The notes under the pieces: generated by a model
Database searches by the model: none
What the model was told of the DNA's origin: nothing
The model's input: the letters and a program-made list of their open reading frames with translations, nothing else
Assembly (NCBI RefSeq): GCF_000765665.2
Contig: NZ_JROZ02000001.1
Coordinates: 620,001 to 684,000, forward strand
DNA length: 64,000 bases
DNA from: Helicobacter sp. MIT 05-5293
GTDB lineage: Bacteria; Campylobacterota; Campylobacteria; Campylobacterales; Helicobacteraceae
Reading direction: 5' to 3'
Shown: positions 15,741-22,323 of the stretch, in pieces
Position numbering within the stretch: position 1 is the first letter of the stretch
How the letters are laid out: every line of letters begins with the position of its first letter
Made by a program: the position numbers and the translations under genes

Positions 15741-16140
15741 TACTTTCTCCTATCATTTTTAAAAACTCTTCATAGCTTCTGATATACTCATTCTCATCAT
15801 AGTAATCACTCGCCAAAACTACCAACCTACAATCACGAGAAAAATTTTTCATTTCTCTCCATATATTTTTACCGATGTATAGCCCCACTTTGGGAGAATC
15901 TAAAATCACTTTTTCCTTACATTTGCCATCGTCTAAAACAAACTCGCAAGAACCCGCCAAGCATAGCATAAGCTGCTCAAGATTCGTATGTGCGTGTCCG
16001 CCTCTGTCAAATTCTGGCGAAGTGTCAAAGATATAATACACACGCTTTATCTCAAAAGGCACATTTTTACACGATTCTAAGGCGACCAAACTCCCCCTTT
16101 TATCACTAAAGGCGTGCAAGGGTAAGATTCTGTAATCCAT
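15733..16140 (-). CDS. dTDP-4-keto-6-deoxyglucose 3,4-ketoisomerase, FdtA/QdtA family
   Basis: 135-residue cupin of the WxcM/FdtA family: DKRGSLVALE at the start, IKRVYYIF, the conserved RGGHAH histidine motif, LAGSCEFVLDDG, and WREMKNFS. Enzymes of this family move the keto group of the RfbB product from C4 to C3, preparing it for a 3-aminotransferase on the way to Fuc3N or Qui3N. It overlaps the start of the following GT11 gene by 8 nt (15733-15740). A second, more diverged copy lies just upstream; the two may make different isomers. The next enzyme (FdtB-type aminotransferase) is not in this window. Confidence 0.85.
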   Translation of the reverse strand: MDYRILPLHAFSDKRGSLVALESCKNVPFEIKRVYYIFDTSPEFDRGGHAHTNLEQLMLCLAGSCEFVLDDGKCKEKVILDSPKVGLYIGKNIWREMKNFSRDCRLVVLASDYYDENEYIRSYEEFLKMIGESNE

Positions 16141-16152
16141 ACTATGCCACCC

Positions 16153-16587
16153 TTAAGCCACAAGGGGCAAATAATAATCTATCCCCCCCCCCCGCAGCAT
16201 TACCGCGCAAAATTCATCGTAATCATTGATATATTCTTGTTTGTTGTAATAGCAATCGCTAAGCACGAGCAAAACGCAATCTTTCGAGAAATCATACATT
16301 TGCTTCCACAGCATTTTACCCAAATAAAGCCCCTGTCTTGGGTTGTTGAGCGTGAAAGTCTCTTGTGTTGTGGCATCATCGACTTTGATTTTGCAGCTCC
16401 CATTTAAAGCGACAAGCAAAAATGCAGAATCTCTATTGGCGTGGTTGCCCCTTATGCCATTTTGGGGGACATCAAAGATATAAAAGACTCTTTTAATCTC
16501 AAAAGGGCAATTTGCATCTTTTTGCAACGCGACAAGCACAGAATCTTTATCATTAAAAAAATCAAAATTAATCAGCTTATAATTCAC
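16153..16587 (-). CDS. Second FdtA/WxcM-type cupin ketoisomerase with variable C-terminus
   Basis: 144 residues, paralogue of the next gene: IKRVFYIFDVPQNGIRGNHA, ALNGSCKIKVDD, GLYLGKMLWKQMYDFS. The usual GGHAH appears as RGNHAN, so a histidine normally present is changed; activity may differ. The start is GTG at 16587 with AGAGGAG 8 nt upstream. The last residues come from an 11-G tract (LRGGGIDYYLPLVA). 10 G stops at the tract, and 12 G stops at TAG one base before the ATG of the next gene. Confidence 0.78.
   Translation of the reverse strand: MNYKLINFDFFNDKDSVLVALQKDANCPFEIKRVFYIFDVPQNGIRGNHANRDSAFLLVALNGSCKIKVDDATTQETFTLNNPRQGLYLGKMLWKQMYDFSKDCVLLVLSDCYYNKQEYINDYDEFCAVMLRGGGIDYYLPLVA
16183..16193. 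repeat. Poly-C tract, 11 bases (tract 11)
   Basis: Eleven G on the coding strand at the 3' end of the second cupin gene. Each length class gives a different tail and a different distance between stop codon and next start. Confidence 0.95.
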
Positions 16588-16733
16588 TTTATTTACTCCT
16601 CTTGGTTGATTTCCTTAATGATTTTTAGTCAGATTCTTTTTAAATTATTTTATTGTATTAAAGTTTATGAAACCTTTAGATTTGCCATTAATTTTACTAT
16701 TCAAAATTTTGAAACCGCTGCTTTAAATTTGTT

Positions 16734-17768
16734 TTATAAAAACTCACTATTGATAATATCAAGTGAAAGTTTATCCAAAGTTTTATTAAAACTATCATTG
16801 CGACATAAAATAGGGCATTTTTGACAATCAATGCTTTGATACACCTCTTTGATTCTCGCACCCCTCCAAATCTCCTCTAGACTTTGCTCTTTTAAATCTC
16901 CTAAAAAATGTTTTGCACTTTGTCTGAAATGCAAACATGCCCAGACTTTAAAATCCGCACTAATCACGGTGCTAAAAAACATTCCATGACATTTATCATA
17001 GCCACGATGAGTAATGTTTGCCATTTCGTTGTATTTTTGAAAACTCGCGAGAATCTTAAAATCTTCCTCTTCATACTTTGCCTTTAGATTCTCTAAAATC
17101 GGTGAAATATCAAAAGTATCCCCGATAAAGGGACGAAACTGCACGAAATTAATCCCTTTATGCTTTTTTGCAATCTCTTTAATGATAAGCACAAATTTTT
17201 CCATATCTTCTTGCGTTTCTTTGCTTGTCAAAAAGCCTATGCCAAAGCTTGTCTGTGAATCTAGCTCTGTCTTTATTTTTGCAAACATTGCGATATTCTC
17301 TAGTGTTTTTTCAAAATGATGAGGTTTCATACCATGGATTTTCTCATACATTAGCGCACTTCCTGCATCAAGTGAGATTCTAAAATACTCTAGATTCTTT
17401 GCGATGATATGACATTTTTCTTCATTGAGTAATCCGCCATTGGAATTAAGCCCGATATTCATTCCTGCGCGTTTCAAACTTTCCACAGCATAGCCAAAAT
17501 GAAGACTCAAAGTCGGTTCTCCACCACCAGATAGAATCACACCTTTATTATCCATAGCTTTAAGATTCTCTACAATGGTTGTGATTTGGTCTTTGCTTAG
17601 CTCGGCATTGTTTTCATTATGCCCACAGCAGCCCGGACAACGATGGTTGCATTTGTTGGTTAAATCAAGCTCGGTTACGATAAGTGTTTTGTGTGCGTTG
17701 AGAAAATAATCGATTTTGTTTGTGTAGCGCAAAATCTTTTCACTTGAATTAAAATGATTGACTTTCAT
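16734..17768 (-). CDS. Radical SAM / SPASM-type enzyme
   Basis: About 344 residues. The radical SAM cluster motif CNHRCPGC (CX3CX2C) lies near residue 40 in TELDLTNKCNHRCPGCCGHN, followed by GVILSGGGEPTL. A C-terminal region with VWACLHFRQ and CQKCPILCR looks like a SPASM-type auxiliary cluster site. The frame is open to 17819, but the ATG at 17768 (MKVNHFNSS) has AAAGGAG before it and is the better start. Its ATGA would overlap the upstream rfbB frame if that tract had 10 G. It could perform a radical sugar modification such as dehydration, epimerisation or deoxygenation; the substrate is not evident. Confidence 0.82.
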   Translation of the reverse strand: MKVNHFNSSEKILRYTNKIDYFLNAHKTLIVTELDLTNKCNHRCPGCCGHNENNAELSKDQITTIVENLKAMDNKGVILSGGGEPTLSLHFGYAVESLKRAGMNIGLNSNGGLLNEEKCHIIAKNLEYFRISLDAGSALMYEKIHGMKPHHFEKTLENIAMFAKIKTELDSQTSFGIGFLTSKETQEDMEKFVLIIKEIAKKHKGINFVQFRPFIGDTFDISPILENLKAKYEEEDFKILASFQKYNEMANITHRGYDKCHGMFFSTVISADFKVWACLHFRQSAKHFLGDLKEQSLEEIWRGARIKEVYQSIDCQKCPILCRNDSFNKTLDKLSLDIINSEFL

Positions 17769-17831
17769 CTGAACTCCTTTTGATGAGATTTGAAGGGCAA
17801 AAGGAGTGATAAAAGACAAGAAAAGATTATT

Positions 17832-18848
17832 CTATCCCCCCCCCCCGCAGTATTTAGTGATATAGAATTGAATCGTTTGTGTGAGATTGGTCGCAAAATC
17901 ACTTGGCGCAAAGCCAAAGGTTTTGGTGAGTTTGCTCATATCTATCGCATAGCGTCTGTCATGTCCCGCGCGGTCTTGCACAAAGGCAATCTGCTCTGCA
18001 TAACTTTTCTCTTTAGGCAGTTTTTTGTCTAAAATCTCGCAAATGAGCCTCGCAATCTCGATATTGTTTTTTTCGTTGTTTCCGCCGATATTGAAAGTCT
18101 CCCCAAAATAGCAAGAATGAAAAACCGCATCAATCGCGCGGCAATGATCTTTTACGAAAAGCCAATCGCGGATATTTTTGCCATCACCATAGATAGGAAT
18201 CTCCTTGTTTTGTAGTGCATTCCTAATAATCGTGGGGATAAGCTTTTCATCGTGCTGCTTTGGACCATAATTATTCGAACAATTCGTGATAAAAGTCTTT
18301 AGCCCATAAGTGTGATGATAGCTCCGAACCAACATATCACTTGACGCTTTAGAAGCAGAATAGGGGGAGTTTGGCGCATAAGGAGTAGATTCACTAAAAT
18401 ACCCACTTTCACCGAGTGAGCCAAAGACTTCATCAGTGCTGATATGGTGAAAAACGCAATGTTCTTTGCCAATTTTAGGCTTACTTGGTGCGTCAAACCA
18501 GCTCAAATACGCGCTGTGGAGGAGGTTAAAAGTGCCATTGACATTAGTTTGGACAAAAGCAGAGGGATTAGCGATAGAATTATCCACATGGGATTCTGCG
18601 GCAAAGTGAATGACGCCCTCAATGCAGTATTTTGCGAAAATCTCACGCATAAGGGATTCATCACAAATATCCCCTTGCACAAAGGTATAATGCGGGTATT
18701 GCTCCACACCTTTAAGATTCTCTAAATCCCCAGCGTAAGTCAGAGAATCCACATTGATAAGGTGATAATGCGGGTATTTTTCCAAAAAATAAAGGATAAA
18801 GTTGCTCCCGATGAATCCTGCCCCGCCGGTGATTAAGATATTTTTCAT
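17832..18848 (-). CDS. rfbB: dTDP-glucose 4,6-dehydratase
   Basis: 338 residues, normal family length. It has the NAD-binding GGAGFIGSN at residues 7-15, HFAAESHVD, DEVFGSLGESGYFSE, and the catalytic YSASKASSD. It converts dTDP-glucose to dTDP-4-keto-6-deoxyglucose, the branch point for the two FdtA-type enzymes downstream. The start overlaps rfbA by ATGA. The family sequence ends at about ITKY; after it an 11-G tract adds CGGGG and stop. With 10 G a 23-residue tail with a hydrophobic core (IIFSCLLSLLLPF) would be added, ending at the ATGA of the radical SAM gene. The catalytic part is not affected. Confidence 0.95.
   Translation of the reverse strand: MKNILITGGAGFIGSNFILYFLEKYPHYHLINVDSLTYAGDLENLKGVEQYPHYTFVQGDICDESLMREIFAKYCIEGVIHFAAESHVDNSIANPSAFVQTNVNGTFNLLHSAYLSWFDAPSKPKIGKEHCVFHHISTDEVFGSLGESGYFSESTPYAPNSPYSASKASSDMLVRSYHHTYGLKTFITNCSNNYGPKQHDEKLIPTIIRNALQNKEIPIYGDGKNIRDWLFVKDHCRAIDAVFHSCYFGETFNIGGNNEKNNIEIARLICEILDKKLPKEKSYAEQIAFVQDRAGHDRRYAIDMSKLTKTFGFAPSDFATNLTQTIQFYITKYCGGGG
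17836..17846. repeat. Poly-C tract, 11 bases (tract 12)
   Basis: Eleven G on the coding strand, the last codons of rfbB. 11 G gives GGGG-stop; 12 G gives GGGGIE-stop; 10 G gives a 23-residue tail ending in ATGA with the next gene. Confidence 0.95.
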
Positions 18849-19747
18849 CGGTAATATCCCCTAAAACTAGGCTCTTTAGAATCTAAAAGATTTTTGAGAT
18901 ACGCTCCATAGCCGCTTTTGCTTAGTTTATCTACCCTGTCTAAGAGCTGCGCTTCGCTAATCCAGCCGTTATGATAGGCAATCTCTTCCAAACACGCGAT
19001 TTTATAGCCTTGCCGCAATTCAATCGTTTGCACAAAAGTCCCCGCATCAATGAGACTATCATGTGTGCCAGTATCAAGCCACGCAAAGCCTCTCCCTAGC
19101 ATTTGGGCTTTGAGTTTGCCCATTTTGAGATAGGCGATATTCACATCGGTAATCTCATATTCTCCGCGTGGGCTAGGAGCGAGATTTTTTGCAATCTCAA
19201 CGGCTTGATTGTCATAGAAATATAGCCCCGTGGCGATATAGTGGCTTTTGGGCTCTAAAGGCTTTTCTTCTAAGCTTAGCACATTGCCTTCTGTATCAAT
19301 CTCTGCCACACCGAAATGTTGGGGTTCATTGACGCGATAGGTAAAGAGCGTGGCAAAGCCTTTTTGGGCATTGTCTTTTGCAGATTCTAGCATAGGCGTA
19401 AATCCTTGCCCATAGAAGATATTATCGCCCAAAATTAGGGCAATCTCATCATTTTGTACAAAAGATTCTGCTAAACTTAGCCCTTGCGCTAAGCCTTCGG
19501 GCTTCTCTTGGATACAATAATCAAGCTTGATTCCTAGCCAATCGCCATTGCCAAAAATTTCTTTGAATCTCGGTGTGTCTTTGGGTGTAGAAATCAATAG
19601 AATCTCGCGGATTTGAGCCAACATCAGCACAGACAAAGGATAATAAATCATCGGTTTATCATAGATAGGCAAAAGCTGTTTGCAAAGTGCAATCGTGCTT
19701 GGATAAAGTCGCGTCCCGCTTCCCCCTGCTAAAATAATGCCTTTCAT
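18845..19747 (-). CDS. rfbA: Glucose-1-phosphate thymidylyltransferase
   Basis: 300 residues, typical RmlA. It has the nucleotide-binding GGSGTRLYPST at residues 8-18, YDKPMIYYPLSVLM, ALILGDNIFYGQG, VLSLEEKP and GFAWLDTGTHDSL. It makes dTDP-glucose from dTTP and glucose-1-phosphate, the first step for the dTDP-sugars of this cluster. It overlaps rfbB by 4 nt (ATGA). The stretch to 19830 is a short AT-rich spacer. Confidence 0.96.
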   Translation of the reverse strand: MKGIILAGGSGTRLYPSTIALCKQLLPIYDKPMIYYPLSVLMLAQIREILLISTPKDTPRFKEIFGNGDWLGIKLDYCIQEKPEGLAQGLSLAESFVQNDEIALILGDNIFYGQGFTPMLESAKDNAQKGFATLFTYRVNEPQHFGVAEIDTEGNVLSLEEKPLEPKSHYIATGLYFYDNQAVEIAKNLAPSPRGEYEITDVNIAYLKMGKLKAQMLGRGFAWLDTGTHDSLIDAGTFVQTIELRQGYKIACLEEIAYHNGWISEAQLLDRVDKLSKSGYGAYLKNLLDSKEPSFRGYYR

Positions 19748-19830
19748 TGATAATCCTTATAAAGTTTTCTTGAACTAAGTCTTTAGAGAATCTTAGGATT
19801 ATACTCAAAATTTATTAAAATTCTTTTATG

Positions 19831-20737
19831 TTATGTTTTTGGAGGAATATTTGGAGTAGTAATGCTTTCTAAAAGTAGGGTTTTGATCTCTGGATAGGTT
19901 TGGAAAATGGCTTCAAGTTGAGGAGAATTTTGTGTGATATTTGTGTCCCAAAGGTTGGGCGTTTCTTCCCATGCTACCACTTGAAGTTTGGGGTGATAAG
20001 AGGCGTTTTTGACAAGGACTTTGGGAGTATGGTTTTTCACACTCATTGCAAAAAACCACAAATCATCACCAATAGGAGCGATTGATGTGAAAACCTCATG
20101 GAGAAAAATATCTGGGTGTAAAGAGTGTGGAGGATAGAGTATGCCTCCTACGCCGATAGGAATCCCTGCGAGAAATGGCAAATCTTCACGAAGCTCAATA
20201 TAAGTGTGTAGTAGTTTGTTGAGTAATTTTGCGTCTGCACAATGACAATGAATAGCCTGTGGGTATTTATAATAAGAATCAAGCAATAAAGTAAGCATAG
20301 TAGCGTCATAGAATTGGTCATCATCTATGGTTACTAAAATCGCATCGGGATAATCAGCAAGGGCATAAATAAGCTTTTTGTAAGCTTTATAATTTGGCTC
20401 TACGAAGTGGATTTCAATCAAAGAGAGGGATTCAAAGATTCTTAAACTCAAAGGCAAGCTGGATTTTTGCTTAGGAAATTCTTGAGAAGAGAGATAAAGA
20501 AGAATCTTATCGGGCTTTGTGTCTTGATAAAACATTGATAAGAGTGTGTATTTGACGAAACGGATTCTTGCAGGAAATGAAGTCAGTGTAACAATCAGCG
20601 GTGGATTATGCCCCCCCCCCCGTTGTAATTATTTGTCTGGATTTAGTCAAGAGATTTGATAAATGCGTGAAGATGTGCCAACATATTGCGATATTCCATT
20701 TGTATCGTTGGCGTTTGATTGTCTTAAGTTTTTGCAT
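19831..20737 (-). CDS. GT-A type glycosyltransferase, phase OFF
   Basis: A glycosyltransferase hidden by a frameshift. The best start is the ATG at 20737 (MQKLKTIKRQRY) with GAGGA upstream. Its frame reaches an 11-G tract and ends TTGGGA-stop. With 10 G it continues GGGHNPPLIVTLTSFPARIR into the open frame to 19831, total 301 residues. The body shows the family signature TLTSFPARI, QDTKPDKILLYLS, an acidic metal-binding cluster VTIDDDQFY, and GVGGILYPPHSLH. Without the switch an internal ATG (20535) would give a protein lacking the first strands of the fold. Acceptor unknown. Confidence 0.78.
20611..20621. repeat. Poly-C tract, 11 bases (tract 13)
   Basis: Eleven G on the coding strand at codon ~40 of the GT-A glycosyltransferase gene. 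OFF; 10 or 13 G is ON. It is the only G tract here not preceded by GC on the coding strand (AAC instead). Confidence 0.95.
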
Positions 20738-20829
20738 TTTATTCCTCTGTATTTTAGGTATTTGTGGATAAAACTGGGATTGTATCATTAGTTTATTTAA
20801 TCTCTCCTGATGATTTTGCTTGCATTTCC

Positions 20830-20858
20830 TTGACTTTAAAATTTGGTTTTATTATAAT
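20830..20858 (+). promoter_or_regulatory. Sigma-70 promoter for marR-yceI
   Basis: TTGACT (20830-20835), 17 bases, TATAAT (20853-20858): near-consensus on both elements, unusual for Helicobacter, where the -35 is generally weak. Confidence 0.55.
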
Positions 20859-20860
20859 AC

Positions 20861-20899
20861 TTTTTAAGGATAGTCATTTTTTATTACTATCCTTAAAAA
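20861..20899. promoter_or_regulatory. 14-bp perfect inverted repeat at the marR promoter (operator or terminator)
   Basis: Arms 20861-20874 and 20886-20899 (TTTTTAAGGATAGT and its exact complement) around an 11-base loop. It begins 2 bases after the -10, so it covers the expected transcription start, a good place for MarR autorepression. It could instead be a bidirectional terminator for the glycan cluster side. Confidence 0.5.
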
Positions 20900-21071
20900 T
20901 GCTATTTAATTTTAAATGGCATCACGCAAAACTTGGAGTGGGCTTATCAGTCTAAAGAGCAACACTAGCATAAGGCTAAAAACAACTTGAGAGAGAACAA
21001 TAAAGGAGTGAAGGCTCGCCTCAAGTCTTTGCGTAAATGTTCAATGCAAATTTTACAAGGAGCAAGGTCAA

Positions 21072-21539
21072 ATGAAAAGCAAAAATTCGCAAGATGTGTC
21101 AATCAACCCTGATATTTGCGAGTGTATCGGATTTTTAGCAACACAAATGCGGGATTGGATTTCTTCGACTTTTGATGAGGGTATTCGCACTTACAATTTG
21201 AATTATCAACAAGCGGGGATTCTGTGGCGGTGCTATCAAGAGCCTTGTTGTCAAGTGCGTTTGTGTCGTCTTGTAAAAGTGGATAAAAATTATGTTCGCT
21301 TTTTGATTGATGATTTGGAGCAAAAGGGTCTCGTGTATCGATTTAAGAATCCTAAAAACCGCAAGGAAAATCTGATTTGTCTCACCCAAAGAGGCGCGGA
21401 AGTGTGTCAAAAAACTTTTGCCTTGATGTTAAAAACGCAAGAGGATTTGTTGCAAAGTGCGCTCAATCAAGATCAAATCAAGACTTTGCATAGCTTGCTA
21501 TTAAGGGTTTTTGAATCTATTAAATCTAAAAAAGACTAA
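21072..21539 (+). CDS. MarR-family transcriptional regulator
   Basis: 155 residues with the MarR winged helix: GILWRCYQEPCCQVRLCRLV, KVDKNYVRFLIDDLEQKGLV (recognition helix), then the wing KNPKNRKENLICLTQRG and a C-terminal dimerisation helix. Unusually cysteine-rich (six Cys, with CCQVRLC), so redox sensing is possible but only inferred. Seventeen bases downstream is a YceI gene, probably in the same operon. Shine-Dalgarno AAGGAGC lies ~8 nt before the ATG. Confidence 0.85.
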   Translation: MKSKNSQDVSINPDICECIGFLATQMRDWISSTFDEGIRTYNLNYQQAGILWRCYQEPCCQVRLCRLVKVDKNYVRFLIDDLEQKGLVYRFKNPKNRKENLICLTQRGAEVCQKTFALMLKTQEDLLQSALNQDQIKTLHSLLLRVFESIKSKKD

Positions 21540-21556
21540 TTAATAAGGAGTTTGTT

Positions 21557-22102
21557 ATGATAAAAGTATCTGTAAAAATGATAATAGCGTTGTGCTTGTG
21601 TGTCGGGCTTGGCTTTGCTAAAGATTATACTTTAGATTCGCGTTCTCATATTGGATTCAAAGTGAAAAAATTTGGTGTGATGAGCGTAGAAGGTGTTTTT
21701 AAGCAATCTAGTGGGAATCTGACTTTAGAAGGTGATGTGATTAAGCGTTTAAAGGGTGAAATTATCATCAAATCTGTTTTTACTGATAGTCAAAAGCGTG
21801 ATAAACACCTTTTGGAGAGTGATTTTCTCGATGAGGCGAGATTTGCTAAAGGTGAATTTATAATGACAGACTATCAAGAGCAAAGCCGCACACAAGAGAG
21901 TATTAAGGGACAAGTGATAGGGAATCTGACTTTGCATGGCATCAGCCAACCAATCGTGTTTGAAAGTATCATAGAGAATCTTCAGGCTAATCCCACTATC
22001 AATCTTACCAGTGAGATTAATATCAAGGATTTTGATATTCAAGGCTCAATGATGAATAGCGACAAGGTCTCAATCACGCTTAAGACTATTTGGAATCCTT
22101 AG
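21557..22102 (+). CDS. YceI-family periplasmic protein
   Basis: 181 residues with an N-terminal signal peptide (KMIIALCLCVGLGFA, cleavage before KDYTLD). The mature part is a YceI lipocalin-like barrel: YTLDSRSHIGFKVKKFGVMSVEGVFK, LLESDFLDEARF, VIGNLTLHGISQPI. The family binds polyisoprenoids or amphiphiles in the periplasm; H. pylori has a homologue. Probably controlled by the MarR regulator upstream. Confidence 0.9.
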   Translation: MIKVSVKMIIALCLCVGLGFAKDYTLDSRSHIGFKVKKFGVMSVEGVFKQSSGNLTLEGDVIKRLKGEIIIKSVFTDSQKRDKHLLESDFLDEARFAKGEFIMTDYQEQSRTQESIKGQVIGNLTLHGISQPIVFESIIENLQANPTINLTSEINIKDFDIQGSMMNSDKVSITLKTIWNP

Positions 22103-22110
22103 ATTTTAAT

Positions 22111-22137
22111 GAGCTTAGACTAGAGAAGTCTAGGCTC
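22111..22137 (+). terminator. Hairpin after yceI
   Basis: GAGCTTAGACT (22111-22121), 5-base loop, AGTCTAGGCTC (22127-22137): 11 bp with one G-U. No T run follows, so termination is uncertain. Confidence 0.4.
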
Positions 22138-22323
22138 AAACTTGAAATTTGATTCAAATCTTAATATTCATTTAGACTGCAAATCATTAAAAATTATAAT
22201 AAATTATTAAAAAATAAAATTAAAAAATTAATTTAATTTTTAAACTAAGTCAAAGATTTTTTAAATAAAATAAGCATTTTTGATTTATTTTGTCTTTCAG
22301 GTATAAAAAGGAGGTGTTTAATC

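Larger units (their letters stand above)
20738..21071. other. Divergent intergenic region between glycan cluster and marR
   Basis: Contains a plus-strand promoter (TTGACT, 17-base spacer, TATAAT at 20853-20858) and a long inverted repeat just after it. On the minus strand a TACAAT near 20779-20784 could serve the glycosyltransferase. No gene seen. The marR leader is unusually long (~200 bases from the predicted start site). Confidence 0.5.

Noticed and set aside
13452-15743. Repeated blocks of the GT11 genes as a mobile element or CRISPR
   Set aside because: The repeats are coding paralogy; no inverted ends, transposase, or regular spacers.
2823-20621. G/C tract frameshifts as plain pseudogenes or sequencing errors
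   Set aside because: Long intact frames on both sides, thirteen cases in one island and known precedent such as futC favour phase variation, though single-base length errors at some tracts cannot be excluded by eye.
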